64,000 nt of DNA from Streptomyces fructofermentans (GTDB lineage: Bacteria; Actinomycetota; Actinomycetes; Streptomycetales; Streptomycetaceae), in contig NZ_BMWD01000008.1 of assembly GCF_014651055.1 (NCBI RefSeq), positions 186,001 through 250,000 on the forward strand. Direction: 5' to 3'. Of this stretch, positions 37,948 through 46,466 are shown piece after piece; within the stretch, counting starts at the first letter, position 1, and every line of letters starts with the position of its first letter. The notes below the pieces were generated by a model, which was given only the letters and a program-made list of their open reading frames with translations, was not told the origin of the DNA and ran no database searches. A program made the translations under genes and the position numbers.

Positions 37948-38155
37948 ATGGTGCTGTGCCGGCGGTGTCGGCCCACGGCGTCAGGACGGCCGGCCCACGG
38001 TCCGGCACACGCGCGCGAGCCCCTCCCGAGGGGCGCGCGACGGGCCCGCTCCGACGCACCCCCTCGCCTCCGTTCCCCCGCGCGGATCGTCGGGAAGGAT
38101 GCCGGGGTGCGGCCGACCACCGCACGCAGTCCCTCCCGGCGGATGGAGCGCACCG

Positions 38156-39013
38156 ATGACCGCAGCGGGCCCCGACGGCCTCGTCGTCACCCGGGCATCA
38201 CTCGACGAGTGGCCCGTGATCAGGGGATGGGCGGCCGACGAGGGGTGGGATCCGGGGGACTCGGACGGCGGCTGCTTCTTCGCCCAGGACCCCGAGGGCT
38301 TCTTCCTCGGAAGGGTCGACGGCGAGCCCGTCTCGGCGATCTCCGTCGTCAACCACGGTGCCGAGTACGCCTTCCTGGGGTGCTACCTGGTTCGCCCCGA
38401 CGTGCGTGGCCGCGGCTACGGGATCACCACGTGGACGACGGCACTCGCCCACGCGGGCGGCCGGACCGTCGGGCTCGACGGAGTGGTCGCGCAGCAGCCG
38501 AACTACCGCCGCTCCGGGTTCGGGCTCGCCCACAAGACCTTCCGCCACCGGGGGACACCCTCCGGCGCGGGCGCCCCCGGCACCGGAGTGCGGCCCGCCG
38601 TCGCGGCCGACCTCGCGGCGATCACCTCGTACGACGGCCGCTGCCACCCCGCCGACCGGCCGACGTTCGTCCGGCGGTGGCTCGGCGCGCCCGGGCACCG
38701 GGCCTTCGTCCGCGACCGGGGCGGGCGGATCACCGGCTACGGCGTGGTCCGGCCCGCGCTCGGCCGGCTGCGGATCGGCCCGCTGTTCGCCGACACGCCG
38801 GAGGACGCCGAGGCGCTGTTCGCCGCGCTGGCCTCCACGGCCGACGGCCGGGAGGTGGCGATCGACGTGCCGGAGACCAACACGGCGGGTGCCGCGCTCG
38901 CCGAGGCGCACGGACTCCTCCCGTCGTTCGAGACGGCCAGGATGTACACGGGTCCGGTCCGGCCGTACGCGACGGAGCGCGTCTACGGAGTGACCACGCT
39001 CGAACTCGGCTGA
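38156..39013 (+). CDS. GNAT N-acetyltransferase, two-domain
   Basis: 285-aa protein. The first GNAT domain has the acetyl-CoA loop YLVRPDVRGRGYGITTW. The C-terminal half (PATAADL-like VRPAVAADLAAITSYDGRCH, then GPLFADTPEDAEALFAAL) matches the DUF-type second domain that follows GNAT in Streptomyces proteins of this type. Substrate unknown. GGAG precedes the ATG by eight bases. It is monocistronic, followed by a short repeat array. Confidence 0.85.
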   Translation: MTAAGPDGLVVTRASLDEWPVIRGWAADEGWDPGDSDGGCFFAQDPEGFFLGRVDGEPVSAISVVNHGAEYAFLGCYLVRPDVRGRGYGITTWTTALAHAGGRTVGLDGVVAQQPNYRRSGFGLAHKTFRHRGTPSGAGAPGTGVRPAVAADLAAITSYDGRCHPADRPTFVRRWLGAPGHRAFVRDRGGRITGYGVVRPALGRLRIGPLFADTPEDAEALFAALASTADGREVAIDVPETNTAGAALAEAHGLLPSFETARMYTGPVRPYATERVYGVTTLELG

Positions 39014-39071
39014 GGCCCGCCGCGCAACGCGCTCCCGCCACCGCCGTCGCCTTCGGGGACCGCCACCGCCG

Positions 39072-39127
39072 CAACCTCCGGTCACCGCCACAACCTCCGG
39101 TCACCGCCGCAACCTCCGGTCAGCGCC
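39072..39127. repeat. 19-bp tandem repeat, three copies
   Basis: CAACCTCCGGTCACCGCCR starts at 39072, 39091 and 39110 between the stops of two convergent genes. Confidence 0.85.
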
Positions 39128-39161
39128 ACCGCCCTCGGCGACACGCCTCGGGATCGCCGGT

Positions 39162-39644
39162 TCAGGCTTCGGCGCGGTGGAAGCGCCGGTGCAGTGAGCG
39201 CACCTCGTCGGACAGGCCGGGCACCGGGCCCTCCACGACCACGTCGGGTGCCACCTCGTTGATCGGCAGCGCCCGCACCGGCCCCACGGGTACGCCCAAC
39301 TCGGCGAGCCAGGTGCCCAGTTGGTCGGAGGAGGCCACGTACACGATTCGGCCGAGGCCGACCCAGCCATGCGCTGCCGCGCACATCGGGCAGTGCTCGC
39401 CCGAGGTGTAGACGGTCGCCGAGGCCCGCTCCCCGGGAGCCAGGTGCGCCGCCGCCCAGCGGGCCAGTTCGAACTCGGGGTGACGCGTGCGGTCGCCCGA
39501 GGCCACCCGGTTGTGGTCCTCGGCCAGCACGGTTCCGTCCCCGCCCACCAGCACGGAACCGAACGGCTCGTCCCCGGCCTCCAGCGCCTCCGCCGCCAGC
39601 TCCACACAGCGGCGCAGATGCTTCAACTCGGCCTCGTTCACCAT
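39162..39644 (-). CDS. Nucleoside/guanine deaminase-like zinc enzyme (CDA fold)
   Basis: 160-aa cytidine-deaminase-fold protein. The zinc site is HPEFELARWA (His and catalytic Glu) with GEHCPMCAAAHGW (PC-x2-C), as in guanine deaminase and tRNA adenosine deaminase. Length and the C-terminal LSDEVRSLHRRFH suggest a free nucleobase/nucleoside deaminase rather than TadA. The ATG at 39644 has GGAAGGA upstream; the in-frame extension to 39767 lacks support. It is cytoplasmic. Confidence 0.85.
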   Translation of the reverse strand: MVNEAELKHLRRCVELAAEALEAGDEPFGSVLVGGDGTVLAEDHNRVASGDRTRHPEFELARWAAAHLAPGERASATVYTSGEHCPMCAAAHGWVGLGRIVYVASSDQLGTWLAELGVPVGPVRALPINEVAPDVVVEGPVPGLSDEVRSLHRRFHRAEA

Positions 39645-40030
39645 GGTGTCGCCCGTCCTTCCGTCGTGGAGGTCCTGCGCCGGGACCCCGCCCGTGCCGG
39701 GACCGGGTGCCGTCCTGTCCGCCCGGCAGTGTTCCCGTCCGGCCCGGCGACCGCACGCCACCCTCATGATTTGACTCCGAACGACTCAGTGGCGCCTTCG
39801 TGGCCGCGCCGCTCAGCGACGAGGAGTGCCGTACCACCGCGGACGCGCTGCGCCGGATCGTCGTCCCGGTCGAGTCCCTCGGCGGAGGGAGCGCCGCCTC
39901 CGACTCCTCGACGGCGCCGAGCCCGCCCCGCGCCGCAGCGGCCGCCGTCCCAAGGCCTGATTCCGGGCCGGGTGCCTGCGCGCCCCGAAACTCCGTTGCC
40001 CGTGCGCGCCGCGGATGCTGGAGTGGCCGC
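39645..40030. other. Gap between deaminase and GNAT genes
   Basis: 386 bases. A plus-strand frame from 39800 (MAAPLSDEECRTTADALRRI...) runs into the GNAT gene in phase and could be a 77-residue N-terminal extension or a remnant; its first 25 residues look more protein-like than the Pro/Ala-rich rest. TTGACT at 39771 may mark a promoter. Confidence 0.35.
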
Positions 40031-40810
40031 ATGGATCACTCAGCGGTACTGGCTCTGTTCGACCGGGACATGCGCGAGGGGGCGTCGCCCTACAGTCCCG
40101 ACGCCGTGGTGGAACGGGTCGGCGGGGTGGTGCGGCACGTCGATTCCGAGCAGGGCTGGAACGGGGTCCTCTGGTCGGACCTCACGGACGAGGACGCGGA
40201 CGAGGCCATCGCCGCCCAGGTCCGCCATTTCACCGCTCTCGGCCGCGAGTTCGAATGGAAGCTGTACGGGCACGACCGGCCGCACGACCTCGGGCGCAGG
40301 CTCCGCGCGGCCGGGTTCACGCCCGAGCCCGAGGAGACACTGATGATCGCCGAGGTCGGCGGAGCGGAACTCGACGCGGAACCGCCGCCCGGCGTCGAAC
40401 TGCGGCTCGTCACCGACCGCGCCGGCGTCGACCTCGTCGTCGACGTCCACGAACAGGCCTTCGGCACCGACGGCTCCCGGCTCAGGCACCAGCTCCTGGC
40501 CCAGCTCTCCGGCGATCCCGACACCGTCGTGGCCGTGGTGGCCGTCGCCGGTGACGTGCCGGTCAGTTCGGCCCGTATGGAGTTCACGCCCGGGACGCGG
40601 TTCGCCGGCCTCTGGGGCGGCGGCACCGTCGAGGCCTGGCGCGGGCGCGGAATCTACCGTGCCCTGGTGGCGTACCGGGCCAGGGTCGCGGCCGACCGGG
40701 GCTACCGGTACCTGCAGGTCGACGCCTCGGACCAGAGCAGGCCGATCCTCCAGCGCCTCGGTTTCGCGCCGCTCACGACGACCACGCCGTACGTGTACGG
40801 GGCGTCCTAG
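40031..40810 (+). CDS. GNAT family N-acetyltransferase, 259 aa
   Basis: The C-terminal half is the GNAT core: WGGGTVEAWRGRGIYRALVA is the acetyl-CoA-binding loop (QxxGxG/A-like RGRGIY) and YRYLQVDASDQSRPILQRLGF is the end of the fold. The N-terminal 120 residues form a helical half-domain seen in tandem Streptomyces GNATs. GGAG precedes the ATG; a longer in-phase form from 39800 cannot be excluded. Substrate unknown. Confidence 0.85.
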   Translation: MDHSAVLALFDRDMREGASPYSPDAVVERVGGVVRHVDSEQGWNGVLWSDLTDEDADEAIAAQVRHFTALGREFEWKLYGHDRPHDLGRRLRAAGFTPEPEETLMIAEVGGAELDAEPPPGVELRLVTDRAGVDLVVDVHEQAFGTDGSRLRHQLLAQLSGDPDTVVAVVAVAGDVPVSSARMEFTPGTRFAGLWGGGTVEAWRGRGIYRALVAYRARVAADRGYRYLQVDASDQSRPILQRLGFAPLTTTTPYVYGAS

Positions 40811-40960
40811 GCCGCCCGGGCGGAACGGGCCCGGAGCGCGGGGGCCGTCCGCCCGGAGCCCGTGGGCTCCGGAGTCCGCCCGCCCCGGAGCCCGTACGCA
40901 CGGAGTGCTCCTGCCCTCGGGCCAGTGTCGCGGCCCCGGCCCGAGGCGCCTCCGGCCCGG

Positions 40961-41839
40961 TCACAGGTCGAGCTGGTACTCGACCGCCTTGTGGGTGGGC
41001 AGGTACCCGAGCGTGTCGTTCACGGCCCGCATGTGCGTGTTGCTGTCGGCCGTGTCGGTGAGCAGCCCGCCGAGTGCGGGGTGGCGTTCGCGGGCCCGCC
41101 GGACGGACCGTGCCTTCATCCACAGGCCGAGACCGTGACCGCGGTGCTCCGGCAGCACCCCGGTGCCGTAGTGCTGGGCGTCGCCCCGGCCGTCACCCGG
41201 GACGACCAGCTCGGAGAAGCCGACGATCGTCCCGTCCGCGGTCGACACCGCGACGGTGTGCAGCAGCTCCCCCCGCTCGGCGACGGCCGCCGCGGCGGCG
41301 ACCACCCGGTCCACGTCCCAGACGACCGTGCCGTAGTCGGTGCCGTCCATCGGCATGTCGTCCATCGCCCGCCGCGACGCGGCGAATCCCGCGGCCAGCC
41401 GGTCCGGCACCGTGCCGTCCCACTCGACGAGGCGGTAGTCGCCGTGCGGCCTCGCGACGATCCCGTCGATCCGTTCGAGATCCGCCTCGTCGAGGGAGAG
41501 CCGCGCGTACGTCAGCGCCAGCACCCGGCGGAAGCCCCGGGCGGCGAGGAAGAGGTCGGCGGGGGAGCCGTCCTCGGCCTGGGCGAGCACGGACCGGCGT
41601 CCCTGTGCCCGCGCCGCGGCCGCCGCCGCCTCCAGCAGTCGGGTGCCGACGCCCTGCCTGCGCTCGGAGAGGTGCACGGCGAGTTCGAGTTCCGCGAGGT
41701 GCTCCTGCCCCGTCCTGGTGAACAGCCGCAGGAACGCCGACCCGAGGGGCACCCCCTCGTCGTCGGACGCGAGCCAGGCCAGCCGGCGGCTCGACGCGCC
41801 GGGCTCGGGGTCGGTCAGGGCGGTGATGCGCTGGGGCAA
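40961..41839 (-). CDS. Tandem GNAT acetyltransferase with probable TTG start
   Basis: 292 residues in two GNAT modules: LAELELAVHLSERRQGVGTR near residue 60 and HYGTGVLPEHRGHGLGLWMK near residue 230, both with the R/Q-x2-G-x-G/A loop. Aminoglycoside 2'-type resistance is possible but not indicated. TTG at 41839 follows GGAG by six bases; upstream GTGs in the same frame add residues with no GNAT character. Convergent with the previous GNAT gene. Substrate unknown. Confidence 0.75.
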   Translation of the reverse strand: MPQRITALTDPEPGASSRRLAWLASDDEGVPLGSAFLRLFTRTGQEHLAELELAVHLSERRQGVGTRLLEAAAAAARAQGRRSVLAQAEDGSPADLFLAARGFRRVLALTYARLSLDEADLERIDGIVARPHGDYRLVEWDGTVPDRLAAGFAASRRAMDDMPMDGTDYGTVVWDVDRVVAAAAAVAERGELLHTVAVSTADGTIVGFSELVVPGDGRGDAQHYGTGVLPEHRGHGLGLWMKARSVRRARERHPALGGLLTDTADSNTHMRAVNDTLGYLPTHKAVEYQLDL

Positions 41840-41849
41840 GGGGGCTCCG

Positions 41850-42167
41850 TCACGGTCCGGGTTCGAGGTGAATCGCGCAGAAGCTAACCGCCCGTGCCGA
41901 CCGGCGCAACGGGATTTCGCCGGTCCGGGCACGGGCTCCACGACACAGGGGTGCGTGGAGCCCGCGTTCCACGACGGCGCCGAACCCCAGGGGTCGGCGC
42001 CGGCCCGGCCTCGACCCGTCAAGGGCCGCGACGCCGAGGGCCGCGAGCCCGATCCGGATCAGCCACTCGACCCGGTCCACGCCGTCGGTGTCCGCCACGT
42101 CGAAGGCGTTGGCGGGCGCCGATCCGATGAGAGCGGCCACGATGCCGACCGCCCGCACCGGCCCCAC
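41850..42167 (-). CDS. Possible small membrane-associated protein
   Basis: 105 codons. The first half has two hydrophobic stretches (RAVGIVAALIGSAPANAF and EWLIRIGLAALGVAAL) separated by an acidic loop, which looks like a real two-helix protein. The second half is Arg-rich and looks untranslated-like, so a frameshift or early end is possible. It lies just upstream of the tandem GNAT gene on the same strand. No ribosome binding site was identified. Low confidence. Confidence 0.35.
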   Translation of the reverse strand: MGPVRAVGIVAALIGSAPANAFDVADTDGVDRVEWLIRIGLAALGVAALDGSRPGRRRPLGFGAVVERGLHAPLCRGARARTGEIPLRRSARAVSFCAIHLEPGP

Positions 42168-42241
42168 GGGCGGTGCCGATCGCCCTCCGGCAGGCGGCCC
42201 GGGGCCGGACGCGACCGCGCGCCGTCCGGCTGGTTAGCCGG

Positions 42242-42805
42242 TCAGCCGGCCGCGCCGCCCGTCAGGGCCCAGGTCCGCAGCGCTGTCTCCCGGCCCCGGG
42301 AGGCGCGCAGCACGGGCTCGTCGTCGGTGAAGGTGAACCCGGTGGCCCGGGCGACGGCCGCGCTGGCGGCGTTGGCCTCCTCGATGCACAGGACCACGCG
42401 CCGGGCCCCCGTGTACCGCACGGCGTACGCGGCCAGCAGCCGGACCGCGCGGGACGCCAGACCGAGCCCCCGGTGGGCTGCGCCGACCCCGTAGGCGATC
42501 TCGACATCGCGCTCGTCGGCGCCGCTGCGGAACAGCAGCACCTCGCCCCGGGGCACCACCCCGTCCGTGGTGATGGCCAGTTGGACCTTGCGGCCCTGCG
42601 CCCGGGCGTCCAGCGCCTCGGCCAGGTAGACCTGGGCCGCCGTCGTGTCGAACGGTGAGGCCACGGGCGTCCAGCGGGCGATCTCCGGGTCGTCGTACAG
42701 CTCGATCAGGGCGGGGATGTCGTCCTCGGACCATTCGCGCAGGTGAACTCCTTCTCCTTCGAGCCGCAGGTGCGGAGGCGGGGCGAGTGTCAGAGAGCTG
42801 TCCAT
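42242..42805 (-). CDS. RimJ/RimL-type GNAT acetyltransferase
   Basis: 187-aa GNAT of the ribosomal-protein/small-molecule N-acetyltransferase type: LRLEGEGVHLREWSEDDIPA at the N-terminus, DVEIAYGVGAAHRGLGLASR as acetyl-CoA loop, and EANAASAAVARATGF near the end. This subfamily acetylates N-termini or amino groups of peptides and antibiotics; the substrate here is unknown. The ATG is at family-typical distance from the first strand; the ribosome binding site is weak. It is next to another minus-strand gene, the APH-like kinase, with a 52-base gap. Confidence 0.85.
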   Translation of the reverse strand: MDSSLTLAPPPHLRLEGEGVHLREWSEDDIPALIELYDDPEIARWTPVASPFDTTAAQVYLAEALDARAQGRKVQLAITTDGVVPRGEVLLFRSGADERDVEIAYGVGAAHRGLGLASRAVRLLAAYAVRYTGARRVVLCIEEANAASAAVARATGFTFTDDEPVLRASRGRETALRTWALTGGAAG

Positions 42806-42857
42806 GGGGTGATCGTGCCCTGCGCGGGGCGGGAGGCCAAGAGCGCGCAGGGGCCGC

Positions 42858-44105
42858 TCACCGCACGACGGTGCGCCCCAGCCGTGCGAGCTCCGGGTCC
42901 GGGGCGGACGCGCGGCGCACGGCCTCGCGGACCTCTGTCACGGGATCGTCCTGGTGGTAGGCCCTCTCGGACGGTTCGATACCGTCCAGGAACTCCTGGT
43001 AGCGCACCGCGTACACGAGGGGCGCGAGGGGCTCGGCGACGGCCAGGGCGCGGCCCGGATCGCTCTCAGGGACGTGCGCCAGCCAGGCGGCCGTCCACGC
43101 CCGTGCCGCGTCCGCGCGTACGTTCTCGGGGAGGAACGCGTGCAGGCGCAGCCCGTCCAGCACCGGGTTGCCCCAGTGTGCGTCGGCGAAGTCGACCACC
43201 ACCGGAGGGCCGCCGTCGCTGCGCCAGTTGCCGGGGTGGAAGTCGCCGTGCACGATCGTGTCCGGCAGTCCGCAGGCGTCCAGCGACTCCCAGCGGTCCA
43301 CCAACTCCCGTGCCGTGTCGAGTTCGTGGGCGGTGAGTTGCGCGCCGACGGGCCCGGCGAGCAGGGCGCGGACCCTTCCCGTGATGTCCGGCGTGCGGCG
43401 GTCCGGAAGGCCGGCAGGCGGTGCGCCCGGGTGCCCTCCGGATGGGGCCGCGAGCGCCGCCTGGGCGGCCACGAACCTGCGTACCCCCGAGGCGGCGGTT
43501 CCGGCCGACGCCTGCCAGCAGTCCTCGCCGGGAATGTGCTCCATCAGCAGCCGCCGCTCGGCGGAGCCGAGCACCCGCGGCACCAGCCCCGGGTCGATCC
43601 GGGCGAAGGCGGCGATCACGGCCGGCTCGTCCGCCGCGAAGTGCGGGGTGGCCTTGAGCCAGACCGGCCCCTCGCCGGTGGGCAGTTGCAGGAGCCCGGC
43701 CAGGTTCCAGGTGCGGCGCTGCCTCGCCGGGCCGGTCACCGGGCGGCCCGCGCCGGCCAGGGTGTCGGTCGCCCAGCCGATCAGCGCGCGCAGGCCCTCG
43801 ACCCGCGCCCAGGGTGCCCGCAGCGGCTCGTCCCCGGCGGGCAGGCCGGGTTCCGCGGGCAGTTGGAGGAGCATCGGCGGCCGTTCCAGCGCTTCGACGT
43901 GGTAGGTCACATGCCCGTCGCGCGCGCCCTCGCCGTCCTCCACGGACAGCAGGCGCACCACCCACACCGGGACTGCGAGTGCCTGCTGGAGCCGCTGTGC
44001 GACGGGCTCCACCTCGGACCACCACGGCACGTCGACGGCGAAGGGCCCCACCGCCCCGAGGAAGTCGTCACCCGATGTCACCCACGCGCTGAAAGTTCGG
44101 CTCAC
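42858..44105 (-). CDS. APH-like phosphotransferase, 415 aa
   Basis: Kinase-like fold enzyme with catalytic loop TIVHGDFHPGNWRSDGG (HGD-x4-N) and metal site VVVDFADAHWGNP. RRLLMEHIPGEDCW is the hinge region. Residues 1-110 form an extra N-terminal domain. Actinobacterial members of this length are usually annotated as aminoglycoside phosphotransferases without proven resistance. The GTG at 44105 is selected because upstream in-frame codons are Arg/Pro-rich. The GNAT gene lies downstream on the same strand. Divergent from the ArsR-SRPBCC gene. Confidence 0.8.
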   Translation of the reverse strand: MSRTFSAWVTSGDDFLGAVGPFAVDVPWWSEVEPVAQRLQQALAVPVWVVRLLSVEDGEGARDGHVTYHVEALERPPMLLQLPAEPGLPAGDEPLRAPWARVEGLRALIGWATDTLAGAGRPVTGPARQRRTWNLAGLLQLPTGEGPVWLKATPHFAADEPAVIAAFARIDPGLVPRVLGSAERRLLMEHIPGEDCWQASAGTAASGVRRFVAAQAALAAPSGGHPGAPPAGLPDRRTPDITGRVRALLAGPVGAQLTAHELDTARELVDRWESLDACGLPDTIVHGDFHPGNWRSDGGPPVVVDFADAHWGNPVLDGLRLHAFLPENVRADAARAWTAAWLAHVPESDPGRALAVAEPLAPLVYAVRYQEFLDGIEPSERAYHQDDPVTEVREAVRRASAPDPELARLGRTVVR

Positions 44106-44252
44106 CGCGACAGTGTGGGCGCGACGCACCGCCTCCGGCCAGCGAATATCGGGCCGCGCCCCGGCCGAGGGGGCCGGTCCCCGCCGGGGAGGGAGGGGGC
44201 GAGTGCGCCCGGGGCGGGGGAGGCGGGCGCGGGCCGCGTGGAGGGGCCGCGA

Positions 44253-44288
44253 TTGACATGCAGGCAATTGCCTGCCTAACTTTGGGTG
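44253..44288 (+). promoter_or_regulatory. Leaderless promoter with palindromic ArsR operator
   Basis: TTGACA (44253-44258), an 18-base spacer and TAACTT (44277-44282) form a sigma-70-like promoter. The spacer is occupied by the perfect palindrome GCAGGCAATTGCCTGC (44260-44275). Transcription would start at about 44288, exactly at the GTG codon. The regulator made from this transcript is the obvious ligand of the palindrome. Confidence 0.8.
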
Positions 44289-45082
44289 TGCGATCGGACG
44301 ACGAAGCAGGGACGGACCGTGTCTTCAAGGCGCTGGCCGACGGGACACGCCGCCGGCTGCTCGACCGGCTCCACGAGCGGAACGGGCAGACGCTGGGCGA
44401 GCTGTGCGCGCAGGTCGACATGGCCCGGCAGTCCGTGACCCAGCACCTGGCCGTCCTGGAGGCCGCCAATCTGGTCGGCACCGTGCGGCGGGGCCGGGAG
44501 AAGCTGCACTACCTCAACCCCGTACCGCTCCACGAGATGCAGGAGCGGTGGGTCGACAAGTTCGAGCGCCCGCGCCTGCGCGCGCTGAGCGCACTCAAGC
44601 GACGAGCCGAGGAAGACATGAGCGACAGGCCGACATTCGTGTACGTCACCTACATCGCGAGTACGCCCGAGAAGGTCTGGGACGCGTTGACGGACGCGGA
44701 TCTGACCGCCCGGTACTGGGGGCACAGCAACGTGTCGCAGGACTGGCGCCCGGGGTCCCGGTGGGAGCACCGCCGCACGGACGGTTCGGGCGTCGCCGAC
44801 GTGGTCGGCACCGTCGTGGAGAGCGAGCGCCCCACCCGGCTGGTGACGACCTGGGCTGAGCCCGGCGAGGAGGCGCGGGAGGGCAGGCGCTCCCGGGTCA
44901 CCTTCGACATCCTTCCGCACGGCGGCATCGTCCGGCTGACGGTGACCCACGAGGACCTCGCCGACGAGGCGGCCGCCGCCGAGGTGGGCACGGGCTGGCC
45001 GGCCGTGCTGGCCAACCTGAAGTCCCTTCTGGAGACCGGCAGTCCGCTTCCGCAGGAGCCCTGGCTGGTGCCCGGCGACTGA
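44288..45082 (+). CDS. ArsR-family repressor fused to SRPBCC (AHSA1-like) domain
   Basis: 264-aa two-domain protein. Residues 8-90 are an ArsR winged helix (VFKALADGTRRRLLDRLHER, then LCAQVDMARQSVTQHLAVLE) without the usual metal-binding ELCVCD motif. Residues 115-255 are a START/SRPBCC AHSA1 domain (VYVTYIASTPEKVWDALTDA, then ARYWGHSNVSQDWRPGSRWE) that may bind a hydrophobic ligand. Fusion suggests ligand sensing by the SRPBCC part. An ATG ten codons upstream lies inside the -35 region, so the GTG at the predicted transcription start is preferred: leaderless mRNA. Autoregulation through the palindrome is likely. Confidence 0.85.
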   Translation: MRSDDEAGTDRVFKALADGTRRRLLDRLHERNGQTLGELCAQVDMARQSVTQHLAVLEAANLVGTVRRGREKLHYLNPVPLHEMQERWVDKFERPRLRALSALKRRAEEDMSDRPTFVYVTYIASTPEKVWDALTDADLTARYWGHSNVSQDWRPGSRWEHRRTDGSGVADVVGTVVESERPTRLVTTWAEPGEEAREGRRSRVTFDILPHGGIVRLTVTHEDLADEAAAAEVGTGWPAVLANLKSLLETGSPLPQEPWLVPGD

Positions 45083-45107
45083 CCCGGCCCGGGCGGACGC
45101 AGGGGGA

Positions 45108-45136
45108 GGCGAAGGGGCCCTGCGGGTCCCTTCGCC
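45108..45136. terminator. Hairpin after ArsR-SRPBCC gene
   Basis: GGCGAAGGGGCC, loop CTGC-like bases, then GGTCCCTTCGCC: a 12-bp stem with one mismatch, starting 26 bases after the stop. Confidence 0.75.
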
Positions 45137-45231
45137 ATGGAGCCGGCCCCGCGCCCCGAGGGTGCGGCACCGCTGCGCGGGCCCGGATCACCCGACCGCC
45201 GGCCGGGCCGTCCGGGGCGACGGTTCGGCCG

Positions 45232-45672
45232 TCAGGTCTTCGACGTGCTCTTGGCGGATGCGGTCGCGCACAGGAACCCCAGCACCACGGCCAGGGCGCC
45301 GATGATGATGCTGTTGAGCACGACGCCCGCGTCGGGGCTGCTGCCGACGATCCACGGCGAAATGATCATCCACGTTCCCATGGCGCACATGGCCCAGCTC
45401 AGGCCGTACATCCGGGCCGGTGTGGTGGTGAACCCCAGGGCCAGCACGCCGATCGCGATTCCCATGATGAGGTTGTGCGTCACGAGCGCGGGCTGACTCG
45501 TCGTGTAGTGGAGGATCCACGGCGACGCGGCGCAGTACAGACCGAGCAGGAACACCGGTCCGTCCACGAGCGCCACGTCGCGCCCGTCGAGCATGCGGGC
45601 GTACCGATCCCGCATCTCCGGCACATCGGGGTGGCTGGCGATGTCGCCGCTGGTGTGAGAGACGTTGGCCAT
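45232..45672 (-). CDS. SPW-repeat membrane protein
   Basis: 146-aa membrane protein with four hydrophobic segments. It carries the paired SPW signature: CAASPWILHY in the first half and MIISPWIVGS in the second. The family is widespread and functionally undefined. The N-terminal 40 residues (SHPDVPEMRDRYARMLDGR) are cytoplasmic. AAGGAG precedes the ATG at good distance. Upstream (45730-45770) is AT-rich (CTTATTTCTTTCTTATGTG) and probably contains the promoter. Confidence 0.88.
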   Translation of the reverse strand: MANVSHTSGDIASHPDVPEMRDRYARMLDGRDVALVDGPVFLLGLYCAASPWILHYTTSQPALVTHNLIMGIAIGVLALGFTTTPARMYGLSWAMCAMGTWMIISPWIVGSSPDAGVVLNSIIIGALAVVLGFLCATASAKSTSKT

Positions 45673-45788
45673 GACTCGACTCCTTTGTCTCCGCGGCCCT
45701 GACCGCTCTGGTGCGGTTGCGGTAAATGCCGCGTAAGTACATTCTGCCCTTATTTCTTTCTTATGTGTAGTGGTGGGAGTGATGTCGG

Positions 45789-46325
45789 GTGGACAGCGGA
45801 CGGTCCCCGGGCGACCATGCGCGCGGTGCGGCCCGGCAGGGGGCGTACGCAGGCGGGGCGGAGGCGGAGGCGGGTGCGGGCGTGCGGGAGCCGGGCGGGG
45901 GCGCGGACCGGGTGACGGAGCGGCTGCCCGCGGAGTTCTGGGCGACGCCGTACGTCGGGCGGCGGTATCCCGGGTCCCGGTCGGTCGCCGAGCGGCCGGG
46001 GCTCGCCGAGGGCGCCAACTGCCAGCTCTTCGCCTACGCGGTGCTCGCGCACTTCGGGCTCCATGTCCCGGCCTGGCGGTCGAGCGACCTGTGGGCCGAC
46101 ACGGAGCGCAGCGTGCGGGTGCGGACGCCGGAACCGCTGGACCTCGCGCTGTTCAACCGTGCGGACGACGCCTGGGGTGCCCATGTCGGCGTCGTGGCGG
46201 GGGAGGGCCTGGTCCTGCACCTGTGCGCGGAGGTCGGGCGCCCCGCCGTGTGGCCGCCCGGCGCGTTCGCCGCGCGGGAGCGGTACCGGACCCTGCTCGG
46301 CCACAAGCGGCTGCGCGCCTCCTGA
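45789..46325 (+). CDS. NlpC/P60-like (CHAP-type) putative amidase
   Basis: Up to 178 aa. The core GANCQLFAYAVLAHFGLHVP contains a Cys in the position of the NlpC/P60 nucleophile, and WGAHVGVVAGEGLVLHLC has the following His strand, so a papain-like fold is probable. No signal peptide is seen, which is unusual for a wall hydrolase; the product may act in the cytoplasm. The start is uncertain: GTG at 45789 has GGGAG upstream, whereas the GTG at 45912 would drop a low-complexity N-terminus. Substrate unknown. Confidence 0.65.
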   Translation: MDSGRSPGDHARGAARQGAYAGGAEAEAGAGVREPGGGADRVTERLPAEFWATPYVGRRYPGSRSVAERPGLAEGANCQLFAYAVLAHFGLHVPAWRSSDLWADTERSVRVRTPEPLDLALFNRADDAWGAHVGVVAGEGLVLHLCAEVGRPAVWPPGAFAARERYRTLLGHKRLRAS

Positions 46326-46418
46326 GCGGCCCGCCCGCGCCGCGTCCCACCTGCTCGACGAGGGCCCGCGAGAGCGGACGAGGCTTACGGGGGCCCACGA
46401 TGTCGTGCGGACGTACGG

Positions 46419-46456
46419 AGGCGCCCGTGCCGCCGGTCCGGGCGGTACGGGCGCCT
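46419..46456. terminator. Hairpin between convergent NlpC/P60-like and fasciclin genes
   Basis: AGGCGCCCGTGCCGCC (46419-46434) pairs with GGCGGTACGGGCGCCT (46441-46456) over 16 bp with one mismatch and a six-base loop. Confidence 0.82.
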
Positions 46457-46466
46457 GCGTGGCGGG

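Noticed and set aside
44258..44287. ATG start ten codons upstream for the ArsR-SRPBCC protein
   Set aside because: It lies in the -35 region, upstream of the predicted transcription start, and adds residues outside the ArsR fold.
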